Shown here one piece after another: positions 7,670 to 14,609 of a stretch of 19,234 bases of DNA. The stretch is from Nitrospirae bacterium CG1_02_44_142 (GTDB lineage Bacteria; Nitrospirota; Thermodesulfovibrionia; Thermodesulfovibrionales; UBA1546): the NCBI GenBank assembly GCA_001871685.1, contig MNVK01000128.1, forward strand, positions 1 to 19,234. Reading direction: 5' to 3'. The notes beneath the pieces were generated by a model. It had not been told where the DNA came from. It saw only the letters and a list, made by a program, of their open reading frames with translations, and made no database searches. Made by a program: the position numbers and the translations under genes. Within the stretch, counting starts at the first letter, position 1, and every line of letters starts with the position of its first letter.

Positions 7670-8212
7670 CTATTTAAGCCTTTCAAACTCCCTTTTGAAA
7701 TGCTCCATTGCGTTGTCATCGTAAACGCAGAACTCAACAATTTCAAGGGAGGATTGGGGATTTTTCCTGAGATAATCTGCGGATTCATTGACAAGGATTT
7801 TTGCGCACCTGTCTTTCGGAAAACCGAAGATGCCAGAGCTTATCGCAGGCATAGAAACACTTTTTAATCCTTTTTCTGAAGCAAGCCTGAGTGTATTAAT
7901 CACTGCATTCTTTAACTTATTGTCCTCATCGCCTTCACCCATTCTCGGCCCTACAGTGTGAATGACAAATCTCGCAGGAAGCTTCCCTGCGCCTGTGATT
8001 ACTGCTGTTCCGACAGGGGTGAATCCGATTGCATCACTTTCATCCTGAATAATCTGCCCGCCTTTTCTGACAATCGCTCCTGCAACCCCGCCTCCGTGCC
8101 GGAGATGAGAGTTAGCTGCATTTACTATGGCGTCCACATCCCTTTCAGTTATATCGCCCTGTGCAAGGCGCAGTTTTTTGCCGTTGATTTTTTGTTCTGC
8201 TATAAATTTCAT
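7670..8212 (-). CDS. Macro-domain protein (ADP-ribose / O-acetyl-ADP-ribose binding)
   Basis: The 180-aa protein is a single macro domain. It begins with QGDIT, then has the ribose/catalytic loop NAANSHLRHGGGVAGAI and the phosphate-binding loop ISSGIFGFP. Such proteins bind ADP-ribose and often hydrolyse O-acetyl-ADP-ribose or mono-ADP-ribose esters; NAANS..GGGV is the arrangement of active members. The ATG at 8212 (MKFIAEQK) is preferred over one 39 nt upstream at 8251, which would add a non-conserved extension and overlap the divergent nfeD start. It converges with the ABC permease gene, 13 bp away, and diverges from the NfeD gene with 37 bp between. Confidence 0.9.
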   Translation of the reverse strand: MKFIAEQKINGKKLRLAQGDITERDVDAIVNAANSHLRHGGGVAGAIVRKGGQIIQDESDAIGFTPVGTAVITGAGKLPARFVIHTVGPRMGEGDEDNKLKNAVINTLRLASEKGLKSVSMPAISSGIFGFPKDRCAKILVNESADYLRKNPQSSLEIVEFCVYDDNAMEHFKREFERLK

Positions 8213-8234
8213 GGCTATATTAAATAAAACTTTA

Positions 8235-8243
8235 TGGTATAAT
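8235..8243 (+). promoter_or_regulatory. Extended -10 promoter of the NfeD gene
   Basis: TGGTATAAT is a perfect TGnTATAAT extended -10 element. The start expected about 7 bp downstream falls on the A of the ATG at 8250. The -35 region is poor, as is usual for extended -10 promoters. No ribosome-binding site precedes the ATG. Confidence 0.55.
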
Positions 8244-8249
8244 TCTAAC

Positions 8250-9548
8250 ATGTTTAAGAGAATACTTGCCTTTTTAATTTTCCTGTCTCTTTCCCTCCCA
8301 GCGCCGCTTTTTTCTCAGGAGCAAAAGAAAGATGTGCTGGTCATTACAGTCAACGGCGTTATAAATCCTGCCTCTGCGGAGTATGTGGGCAATAGCATCA
8401 AGAAGGCCAATGAGCAGAAACGCGAGGCTGTTGTAATAGAGCTTGATACTCCGGGCGGCCTGGACATGTCAATGCGGGATATAGTCAAGAACATAATCGC
8501 AAGTGAAGTCCCTGTGATTGTCTTTGTCTCTCCAAGCGGGGCCAGGGCGGCCTCGGCGGGCGTGTTTATAACCCTTGCAGCCCATGTTGCAGCCATGTCT
8601 CCGGGCACAAACATTGGTTCCGCGCATCCTGTTGGAGTTGGCGGGAAGATGGATAAGACAATGGTAGAAAAGGTTACAAATGACGCTGCCGCTTATATAA
8701 AATCACTCGCGGAGAGAACAGGTAGAAACTCAAAGTGGGCCGAGGATGCCGTAAGAAAAAGCATATCTGCTACGGAAACAGAGGCTTTAAAGGAAAGGAT
8801 TATAGATATTGTTAGCAAAGACCTTAATACACTTCTGTTGACCATAGACGGAAGAAAGGTGAAGACTGTTATGGGTGAGAAGGTTTTGAAGACTGCAAAT
8901 GCCAATGTTGTAAGAGAAGAGATGAGCCTGAGGCATAAGATTCTCAATGTTATCACAGACCCTAATGTCGCCTATATGCTCATGCTTCTGGGTTTTTACG
9001 GATTGTTCTTTGAGCTGACAAGCCCCGGCGCTATATTCCCGGGCGTAATGGGAGGAATATGCCTTATACTTGCATTCTATGCCTTCCAGACATTGCCTGT
9101 GAACTATGCAGGCCTTCTCCTGATTATTCTCGCAATAATACTTTTTATACTTGAGATAAAGATAATCTCGCACGGCGTTTTAACCATCGGCGGCGTCATT
9201 GCGATGCTTTTCGGCTCATTAATGTTATTTGAATCGCACGGGCCTTTTATGAAACTGTCGCTCTTTTTGATTCTTCCCGCTGTAATTGCAACGGCTCTGT
9301 TCTTTACGGCGGTTGTCGGTCTTGCATACAAGGCATATAAAAGGAGGCCTATTACCGGCGCTGAGGGGCTTGTCGGGATGGAGGGAATTGCTAATGCAGA
9401 TATAACAAAGGACAGCGGCATAGTTTTATTGCGCGGAGAGATATGGTCTGCATATTCTGATGAGACGATATCAAAGGGTGAGAAAATAGTTGTTGAATCA
9501 GTATCAGGGTTGAAGGTAAAAGTTAGAAAAACAACAAAGGGAGAATAG
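8250..9548 (+). CDS. nfeD: NfeD-family membrane serine protease (ClpP-class, with C-terminal NfeD/OB domain)
   Basis: The 432-aa protein starts with a signal peptide (residues 1-22). A ClpP/SppA-like protease domain follows: DTPGGLDMSM, then GARAASAG with the likely nucleophile Ser102, and AAAYIKSLAERTGRN with the likely general base Lys151. Four or so transmembrane segments (about 232-370) come next, then a small C-terminal beta domain of the NfeD type. Homologues (for example PH1510 of Pyrococcus) use this Ser-Lys dyad to cleave a stomatin partner, and a slipin gene indeed follows 49 bp downstream. The ATG at 8250 gives a canonical signal peptide; the frame remains open further upstream but the extension opposes the macro-domain gene and looks non-coding. 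Confidence 0.93.
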   Translation: MFKRILAFLIFLSLSLPAPLFSQEQKKDVLVITVNGVINPASAEYVGNSIKKANEQKREAVVIELDTPGGLDMSMRDIVKNIIASEVPVIVFVSPSGARAASAGVFITLAAHVAAMSPGTNIGSAHPVGVGGKMDKTMVEKVTNDAAAYIKSLAERTGRNSKWAEDAVRKSISATETEALKERIIDIVSKDLNTLLLTIDGRKVKTVMGEKVLKTANANVVREEMSLRHKILNVITDPNVAYMLMLLGFYGLFFELTSPGAIFPGVMGGICLILAFYAFQTLPVNYAGLLLIILAIILFILEIKIISHGVLTIGGVIAMLFGSLMLFESHGPFMKLSLFLILPAVIATALFFTAVVGLAYKAYKRRPITGAEGLVGMEGIANADITKDSGIVLLRGEIWSAYSDETISKGEKIVVESVSGLKVKVRKTTKGE

Positions 9549-9597
9549 GTCTTATAAGTCTTATTGGACATATTTCCCTAAAAAAAAGGAGGTTAAA

Positions 9598-10365
9598 ATG
9601 CAGGGAATACCGGCATCGTTTATGGGGTTTTTGATTGTAGTGTTTTTGGTAATCTATTTCTTCTCAAGCGCGATTAAGATATTGAGGGAATATGAAAGGG
9701 GTGTTGTATTCAGGCTTGGAAGGGTGATACCTGTAAAGGGCCCCGGACTTGTAATTATAATCCCTGTCATTGACAAGCTTGTCAGAGTGAGTCTCAGGAC
9801 GGTTACCTTTGACGTCCCGGCGCAGGACGTCATCACAAGGGATAATATCTCGGTAAAGGTGAATGCCGTTGTTTATTTCAGGGTTATAGACCCTATAAGG
9901 GCGATAACAGCGGTGGAGGACTTTTATTACGCAACATCACAGATATCCCAGACGACTCTGAGGAGCATTCTCGGCCAGAGCCAGCTTGATGACCTCTTGT
10001 CAAAAAGAGAGGATATAAATGCCGAACTTCAGAAGGTGATAGACCAGCAGACAGAGCCGTGGGGGATAAAGGTTACTACAGTAGAAGTGAAGAATGTGGA
10101 CCTCCCTGCAGAGATGCAAAGGGCGATAGCAAAACAGGCTGAGGCTGAGCGTGAAAGAAGGGCCAAAATCATACATGCGGAGGGAGAGTTCCAGGCGTCT
10201 CAGAAGCTTGCGGATGCAGCAAAGATTATAGCGACAGAAAGCGGCGCGCTGCAGCTCAGATTTTTACAGACACTTACTGAGATTGCAACCGAGAAGAACT
10301 CTACAATAATATTCCCGGTGCCGATAGATTTGATAAAGCCGTTTATTGATAAGATGGGGAAATAA
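9598..10365 (+). CDS. Slipin / stomatin-like SPFH-domain protein
   Basis: The 255-aa protein has an N-terminal membrane segment (about residues 9-27) and then the SPFH (band 7) core: EYERGVVFRLGR, GPGLVIIIP, FDVPAQDVITRDNISV. A charged helical region, AKQAEAERERRAKIIHAEGE, is typical of prokaryotic stomatins and supports oligomerisation. It forms the usual NfeD-slipin pair, thought to work in membrane microdomain organisation and protein quality control. It has the best ribosome-binding site of the window, AAGGAGG, 6 nt before the ATG, and is probably in one transcript with the NfeD gene. Confidence 0.95.
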   Translation: MQGIPASFMGFLIVVFLVIYFFSSAIKILREYERGVVFRLGRVIPVKGPGLVIIIPVIDKLVRVSLRTVTFDVPAQDVITRDNISVKVNAVVYFRVIDPIRAITAVEDFYYATSQISQTTLRSILGQSQLDDLLSKREDINAELQKVIDQQTEPWGIKVTTVEVKNVDLPAEMQRAIAKQAEAERERRAKIIHAEGEFQASQKLADAAKIIATESGALQLRFLQTLTEIATEKNSTIIFPVPIDLIKPFIDKMGK

Positions 10366-10396
10366 GAAGGGTTATAACATTAGAGGAGATGCGTAA

Positions 10397-11119
10397 ATAG
10401 TAAAAATCAAGAATAAAATCTGGCTCAGACTCTTAGTCCTGCTGCTGATAATAGCAGGTTCAACGCTAATCCTCTATCAGTCTGGGCTTATTTCTTTTTT
10501 TCTGAATAAGGAGAGGTTGGCCGAGTTTCTCAATTCACTTGGCCCTCTCTCTTTTATTGGTTTTGTTTGTCTTCAGGCAGTACAGGTTATTGCCGCTCCT
10601 ATTCCCGGAGAGGTTACAGGATTTATTGGGGGTTTTCTATACGGCAAGAGTCTTGGAATTGTTCTGTCTACTATCGGGCTAACTTCAGGTTCAATGGCTG
10701 CGTTCTCCATTTCACGAATATTGGGAAGGCCGTTTGTTGAACGCTTCGTAAAAAAAGAGACAATGGAGAAATATGACTATCTCCTTCACCACAAAGGCGC
10801 TTTTCTGGTATTCCTCCTGTTTCTTATCCCGGGTATTCCGAAGGATATGCTGTGCTATATTGTGGGGCTTGGACATCTCACCACAAAGGAATTCTTTATC
10901 ATCAGCACAGTCGGCAGGTTTGGCGGCACGGTCCTGCTGACGCTTGGAGGCGATTATATACGGCACCATCAATATGAGAGATTTTTCATCTTGTTGGGCT
11001 TGGCCATAGTAGTTATTTTTCTCTCTATGGTTTATAAGGACAAGCTTGAAAGGCTTTTCCGGATATGGCATATTACATCAAGAAGGAAGGCAATGAGAGC
11101 AAAAAGAGACAAGGAATGA
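10397..11119 (+). CDS. DedA/TVP38 (VTT domain) family membrane protein, start codon uncertain
   Basis: The clear family region includes PIPGEVTGFIGGFLYG, RILGRPFVERFVKK and FLIPGIPKDMLCYIVGLG, which identify a VTT/SNARE-associated (DedA/TVP38-like) integral membrane protein of the kind linked to lipid scrambling and membrane homeostasis. The frame stays open upstream to 10397 and encodes a convincing first segment: a Lys-rich start, the hydrophobic run LRLLVLLLIIAGS, then YQSGLISFF. That stretch has no ATG, GTG or TTG. A GAGGAG lies 8 nt before an ATA at 10397, which would give an N-terminus reading (M)VKIKNKIW. The first standard start is TTG at 10517, preceded by AAGGAG at 3 nt; it would lose the first helix. 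An ATA start, a CTG start (10439-10445), an ATG-to-ATA mutation or a sequence error are all possible. Confidence 0.82.
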   Translation: MVKIKNKIWLRLLVLLLIIAGSTLILYQSGLISFFLNKERLAEFLNSLGPLSFIGFVCLQAVQVIAAPIPGEVTGFIGGFLYGKSLGIVLSTIGLTSGSMAAFSISRILGRPFVERFVKKETMEKYDYLLHHKGAFLVFLLFLIPGIPKDMLCYIVGLGHLTTKEFFIISTVGRFGGTVLLTLGGDYIRHHQYERFFILLGLAIVVIFLSMVYKDKLERLFRIWHITSRRKAMRAKRDKE

Positions 11120-11135
11120 AACTTCGCGGAAGATT

Positions 11136-11867
11136 TTAATAAAGCTCGTTCATTTCATCCGTATATCTTCCATCTTCCCTGTATATGCAGAAAGGTTTCT
11201 CAATTTTCATCTCTGCCCTTCCGTCCTTTACTGCCTCTACGAGGACCATCTTTGCCTCTGTTTTAAGAGTTGAATGGACAAACCGCAGTCTTTTCGGCTC
11301 CAGGTGCTTCTTCCGCAAGGCGTCAATAAGCTCCGCAAGTCTTGACGGATGATAAATCATGCAGAATCTGCCTTTTGATTTCAGAAGCGCGTGTGCTGCC
11401 AGTATTAAATCCTCAAGCCTTAGTTTTATCTCATGCCGTGCAATAGCCTTTTCATCTGTAGGGCTTATAAGTCCTGTCTTCTGGCGCCTGAACGGAGGGT
11501 TTGATACAACGAGGTCAAAATGACCCCACCTTATTCCTCCCCTTACTAAGGGGAGGGTAGGAGGGGTTAATGTTTTTATATCAGCCTTAACTACATATAC
11601 TCTTTTCTTAAGGTTATTCAGTAATACGTTCTTTTCTGCAAGCACGGCAAGGCTGTCCTGAATTTCAATGAGAACAACCTCTGAATCCTGATATTTTTTA
11701 GCCAGCAAGATTCCTACAATCCCGGAGCCTGCGCCGAGGTCGGCGATTCTTTCTGCTCTCCTGAGGTTTACAAACGAGTAAAGGAGGAGCGCATCTACAG
11801 AAAACCTGTAACCCTTCTTATTCTGATAAAGCTTTATATTGCGTATGGCGTCTAATGTGAAATACAT
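11136..11867 (-). CDS. tRNA1(Val) (adenine37-N6)-methyltransferase-like protein (TrmN6/YfiC family)
   Basis: The 243-aa SAM-dependent methyltransferase has motif I DLGAGSGIVGILLA (residues 43-56) and the N6-adenine catalytic motif NPPF (123-126). The N-terminal GYRFSVDALLL is typical of the TrmN6/YfiC group, which modifies A37 of tRNA1(Val); other N6-adenine substrates cannot be excluded. Residues about 100-115, rich in Pro, Leu and Gly, are encoded by a palindromic DNA repeat at 11523-11570. They lie in the loop just before the strand leading to NPPF. The gene follows the HAD phosphatase gene by 21 bp on the same strand and is probably co-transcribed with it. Confidence 0.85.
   Translation of the reverse strand: MYFTLDAIRNIKLYQNKKGYRFSVDALLLYSFVNLRRAERIADLGAGSGIVGILLAKKYQDSEVVLIEIQDSLAVLAEKNVLLNNLKKRVYVVKADIKTLTPPTLPLVRGGIRWGHFDLVVSNPPFRRQKTGLISPTDEKAIARHEIKLRLEDLILAAHALLKSKGRFCMIYHPSRLAELIDALRKKHLEPKRLRFVHSTLKTEAKMVLVEAVKDGRAEMKIEKPFCIYREDGRYTDEMNELY
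11523..11570. repeat. C/G-rich palindromic repeat inside the tRNA methyltransferase gene
   Basis: The centre is a perfect stem, CTCCCCTT-ACT-AAGGGGAG (11537-11555). Imperfect outer arms lie around CCCCACCTTATTC on one side and AGGAGGGGTTAA on the other. It is the same family as the repeat at 1515-1560: C-run, C-run, T(T)ACTAA centre, G-run, G-run, then GGTTAA or GGATTA. It is translated in frame on the minus strand. Confidence 0.75.
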
Positions 11868-11888
11868 GAAGTAAATATATCCTGCATA

Positions 11889-12542
11889 TTATTGTTTTCC
11901 TATCAAGGTCAGAAGCTGGTTCATATTATCAATTAAAAAATCTGCGCTGCCGAGCATTTCCCTGCTCCGGTAGCCGTAAGTTACTGCTATTGTGGTTACT
12001 CCTGCTCCTTTTCCCGCCTCTATGTCAAAATTGCTGTCGCCGACGATAATCGCCCTGTGAGGCTCTACCCCGAGAATTTCAAGAACCTTTTTAACAGGCG
12101 CAGGCGACGGTTTTCTCTCAGATGCGCTGTCGCTTCCGAGCACGGCGTCAAAAAATTTTATGAGTCCGACTTGTTCAAGGAGTTTTTTTGACAGCGCTTC
12201 TCTCTTGTTAGATATTACTGCCTTTTTATATCCGCCGAGCATCTCAAGGGTTTTTGTTACTCCGGGATATGGTTTTGTAAAATCGGCCAGGTGTTCCGAA
12301 TAGTATTGGATAAACCTGTCAAGCGCAGAATCTTTTATAGAAGCGTTATTGTCCCCAATGATTTTTTCTATAAGCCTTGTCAGCCCTTCTCCGACTATCT
12401 TAATGGTGTCGTCCACAGCAAGCGGTTTAATTCCATACGCTGTTATAGCGTAATTCAGCGCATTCGTTATATCCACGCTTGAGTCAACGAGCGTGCCGTC
12501 AAGGTCAAAGATAATAAGCTCCAAATCGTTAAAATTTTTCAT
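11889..12542 (-). CDS. gph: HAD-family phosphatase, phosphoglycolate phosphatase-like
   Basis: The 217-aa HAD hydrolase has all four motifs: DLDGTLVD (nucleophile Asp13 and acid Asp15), ISNK (motif II), a Lys in ERKPSPAP (motif III) and GDSNFD (motif IV). A helical cap sits between motifs I and II. The sequence and length fit phosphoglycolate phosphatase, which clears 2-phosphoglycolate, but HAD specificity is hard to predict; pyrophosphatase or another sugar-phosphate phosphatase is possible. The ATG at 12542 has an AGGGGG ribosome-binding site 8 nt upstream. A candidate promoter, TTGTCA (12586-12591) with TATAAT (12565-12570) at a short 15-bp spacing, would drive this gene and the methyltransferase gene. 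Confidence 0.85.
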   Translation of the reverse strand: MKNFNDLELIIFDLDGTLVDSSVDITNALNYAITAYGIKPLAVDDTIKIVGEGLTRLIEKIIGDNNASIKDSALDRFIQYYSEHLADFTKPYPGVTKTLEMLGGYKKAVISNKREALSKKLLEQVGLIKFFDAVLGSDSASERKPSPAPVKKVLEILGVEPHRAIIVGDSNFDIEAGKGAGVTTIAVTYGYRSREMLGSADFLIDNMNQLLTLIGKQ

Positions 12543-12584
12543 GAGGAATCCCCCTTCAACTATTATTATATATTTTTTAAAATC

Positions 12585-12613
12585 TTGACAATATTTATGA
12601 TATATGTTATCAA
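12585..12613 (+). promoter_or_regulatory. Sigma70-like promoter of the small lipoprotein gene
   Basis: A perfect TTGACA (12585-12590) is followed after 17 bp by TATCAA (12608-12613; 4 of 6). The predicted start near 12620 gives a leader of about 38 nt containing the AGGAGGAGGTGA ribosome-binding site. The -35 box overlaps that of the divergent phosphatase promoter. Confidence 0.6.
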
Positions 12614-12657
12614 ATTAGGAATAAGTTTTACATTTTCTACAGGAGGAGGTGACTATC

Positions 12658-12837
12658 GTGAAGAAAGTAATAGCTTTGATCCTTTCATTAGTGCTTGTTG
12701 TAGCTTTTGCTCTTACAACAGCAGGCTGCAAGAAGGCTGAAGAGCCGAAACCGGCGCCAGCGCCAGCAGAGGCGCCAGCAGCACCAGCAGCGCCAGCAGA
12801 GGCGCCAGCAGCGCCAGCAGCGCCAGCAGGCAAATAA
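12658..12837 (+). CDS. Small Ala/Pro-rich lipoprotein
   Basis: This 59-aa gene product has a signal peptide with a lipobox-like TAGC at residues 21-24 (Cys24), followed by a Lys/Glu linker and an Ala-Pro-Glu repeat tail. The tail comes from a 30-bp direct repeat (12760-12789 and 12790-12819, then a partial copy to 12831). Such small lipoproteins with extended Ala/Pro tails are common in Gram-negative anaerobes, and their role is not known. GTG 12658 is chosen because AGGAGGT lies 7 nt upstream and it gives the usual MKK start; another GTG at 12649 overlaps the ribosome-binding site. It has its own promoter and a strong hairpin after it, so it is monocistronic and probably abundant. Confidence 0.8.
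   Translation: MKKVIALILSLVLVVAFALTTAGCKKAEEPKPAPAPAEAPAAPAAPAEAPAAPAAPAGK
12760..12831 (+). repeat. 30-bp tandem repeat (2.4 copies) coding Ala/Pro tail
   Basis: Two 30-bp units differ at one position (GCACC versus GCGCC) and a 12-bp partial unit follows. Each encodes APAEAPAAPA in cyclic order. Such an array can change length by replication slippage in 10-residue steps. Confidence 0.8.
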
Positions 12838-12849
12838 CGTTTTCTATCA

Positions 12850-12892
12850 TTCAGGGGCGGGGAACCCCGCCCCTGAAAGTGATTGATTTTTT
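12850..12892 (+). terminator. Intrinsic terminator of the small lipoprotein gene
   Basis: TTCAGGGGCGGGG (12850-12862) and CCCCGCCCCTGAA (12865-12877) form a perfect 13-bp stem. The T-rich stretch follows about 8 nt later (12886-12892), which is slightly distant for a canonical terminator. Confidence 0.7.
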
Positions 12893-12957
12893 GTTGCTAA
12901 AATGATAAACTAAATTAGTTATATTATAATTTTAATCAGTTCCAGCATTTTATTATT

Positions 12958-12988
12958 AAAAGAGTGGGTTTTCCCACTCTTTTGTTTT
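12958..12988 (+). terminator. Terminator-like hairpin directly upstream of rimP
   Basis: AAAAGAGTGGG (12958-12968), a TTTT loop and CCCACTCTTTT (12973-12983) form a perfect 11-bp stem that ends in a T-run and continues GTTTTAT. It ends only about 9-14 nt before the rimP ATG. It may be a second terminator for the lipoprotein gene, or an attenuator in the rimP-nusA leader. A TATAAT at 12925-12930 could be a -10 box for rimP upstream of it, but no good -35 matches. Confidence 0.7.
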
Positions 12989-12996
12989 ATAGGTAT

Positions 12997-13467
12997 ATGG
13001 ATACAAAACAGTCAATTGTTGAGGAAATAGTTCTAAAACTGGCAGGACAGGTTGCCGAGGGACAGAAAGTTGAAGTCCTTGAGACAAGGTTATTGGGCAG
13101 TGGAAGAAGGATGCTGCTGAGGATTACGATTGACAGAAGCGGAGGGGTAACCCTGGAGGACTGCGAAAGATTTAGCAGAAGTCTTAGCGCACTGCTTGAC
13201 GCAGACGACTCTCTACCGGGCCCTTACAATCTTGAGGTTTCATCGCCCGGGCTTGACAGGCCGTTGACTGCTTTAAAGGATTTTGAGAGGCATAAGGGTA
13301 AGCTGGTGAGAATAATAACAAAAGACAGGATAGATAACCAGAATTTTTTTCTTGGCAGGGTAATCGGCGTGACAGCGGACATTATACGATTATCTATAAG
13401 CGGAGAAGAACGAGATATTCCGTTTGAGAACATATTAAGGGCGAGACTGGAGATAGAAATAAAATGA
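12997..13467 (+). CDS. rimP: Ribosome maturation factor RimP
   Basis: The 156-aa protein matches RimP, needed for maturation of the 30S subunit. Visible are the family motifs DCERFSRSLSALLD (about residues 57-70) and EVSSPGLDRPL, followed by a C-terminal SH3-like domain (GRVIGVTADIIRL). ATG 12997 is chosen because upstream in-frame sequence runs into the terminator-like hairpin. The ribosome-binding site is weak. The stop codon overlaps the nusA start, as is common for this pair. Confidence 0.93.
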   Translation: MDTKQSIVEEIVLKLAGQVAEGQKVEVLETRLLGSGRRMLLRITIDRSGGVTLEDCERFSRSLSALLDADDSLPGPYNLEVSSPGLDRPLTALKDFERHKGKLVRIITKDRIDNQNFFLGRVIGVTADIIRLSISGEERDIPFENILRARLEIEIK

Positions 13468-14582
13468 CGAAAGAACTCTGCCATGTAATAGACCAGATAA
13501 GCAGGGAAAAGGGCATAGAGAAGGGAATCCTTGTTGCTGCGCTTGAAGCTGCCATGCTTTCCGCTGCAAGGAAGCGGTATGGCGGAAGAACGAATGTTCA
13601 TCTTACGATAGACCCCAAAACCTGCGCCATCACTGCTTATGAGACGAAGAATATTGTGGATAAGGCTGTGGATAAAGACGCGGAGATTTCCAGGTCTGAT
13701 GTGAAAAAACTTTTTCCTGACAGCGCTGGAGCAGAGAGTGTGGACCTGCCCATTGATATTCACAATTTCGGGAGAATAGCCGCCCAGACAGCGAAGCAGG
13801 TCATTTTTCAAAAGGTTCGGGAGGCCGAACGTGATGTCATCTATAACGAGTTCAAGGGCAAGGTCGGGCAGATTGTAAGCGGAACCGTGATGAGAAGGGA
13901 AAAAAATAATTACTATATTAATATTGGCAAGACAGAAGCTATTCTTCCCCAGAGCGAAATGCTGCCGGCAGAAAATCTCAGGAGAGGAGATACCGTTAGG
14001 GCGTATATAGAAGAAGTGAAGATAACCACAAAGGAGCCTGTTATACTCGTTTCAAGAACGAATCCACATTTTATCGGGGAATTGTTCAAAATGGAAGTTC
14101 CTGAGATAAGCGAGGGGCTTGTTGTGATAAAGGATATAGTCCGTGAGCCCGGGGATAGGACAAAGATTGCTGTTTATTCTACAAATGCGTCTGTGGACCC
14201 GGTTGGCGCATGTGTTGGCATGAAGGGCACAAGGGTTCAGTCTATTGTGCGTGAGCTTAGAGGGGAAAGGATAGATATAATCCCTTGGACTGATGACCTG
14301 CGGATGCTTATTGCACGCGCCCTGAGCCCTGCAAGCGTTGAAAGAATTGGCATAAATGAAGAAAGTAAGACTGCGATGGTGGTTGTCAATGACCAGCAGC
14401 TTTCTCTGGCAATAGGCAAGAAAGGACAAAATGTAAGGCTTGCAATGAAACTTACAGGATGGGACATAGACATAATGAGCGACACAGAGTACGCCAAGAT
14501 TAAGATGGAAGAAGCAGACAAAGTATTAGAAGAGGCCATAGATAAAGAAGCGCAGAAGAAAAACAAACCCGACGGGGCGTAA
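13464..14582 (+). CDS. nusA: Transcription termination/antitermination factor NusA
   Basis: The 372-aa NusA has the N-terminal RNA polymerase-binding domain (residues 1-125), an S1 domain (about 132-200, starting GQIVSGTVMRREKNNYYI), KH1 (PVGACVGMKGTRVQSIV, about 230-275) and KH2 (AIGKKGQNVRLAMKLTGWDI, about 310-335). It ends shortly after KH2 without the acidic repeat domains of E. coli NusA, as in many other bacteria. It binds RNA polymerase and nascent RNA, modulating pausing, termination and antitermination. It overlaps rimP by 4 nt (ATGA). The gene that follows is recG, not infB. Confidence 0.96.
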   Translation: MTKELCHVIDQISREKGIEKGILVAALEAAMLSAARKRYGGRTNVHLTIDPKTCAITAYETKNIVDKAVDKDAEISRSDVKKLFPDSAGAESVDLPIDIHNFGRIAAQTAKQVIFQKVREAERDVIYNEFKGKVGQIVSGTVMRREKNNYYINIGKTEAILPQSEMLPAENLRRGDTVRAYIEEVKITTKEPVILVSRTNPHFIGELFKMEVPEISEGLVVIKDIVREPGDRTKIAVYSTNASVDPVGACVGMKGTRVQSIVRELRGERIDIIPWTDDLRMLIARALSPASVERIGINEESKTAMVVVNDQQLSLAIGKKGQNVRLAMKLTGWDIDIMSDTEYAKIKMEEADKVLEEAIDKEAQKKNKPDGA

Positions 14583-14609
14583 TCCGTCTGCCAACGACTC
14601 ATAGAGTTG

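Noticed and set aside
8127..8249. N-terminal extension of NfeD upstream of 8250.
   Set aside because: It would be non-conserved, lies opposite the macro-domain gene and would bury the signal peptide; the ATG at 8250 gives a normal signal sequence.
12760..12831. CRISPR-like array suggested by regularly spaced repeats.
   Set aside because: The units are directly adjacent with no spacers and are coding tandem repeats; no cas genes are present.
12615..12833. Gly/Ala-rich open frame on the minus strand opposite the small lipoprotein gene.
   Set aside because: It is the mirror of the Ala/Pro repeat; promoter, ribosome-binding site, signal peptide and terminator all support the plus strand.
12964..12996. 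Eleven-residue extension of RimP upstream of 12997.
   Set aside because: It would be encoded by the terminator-like hairpin and does not resemble RimP N-termini.
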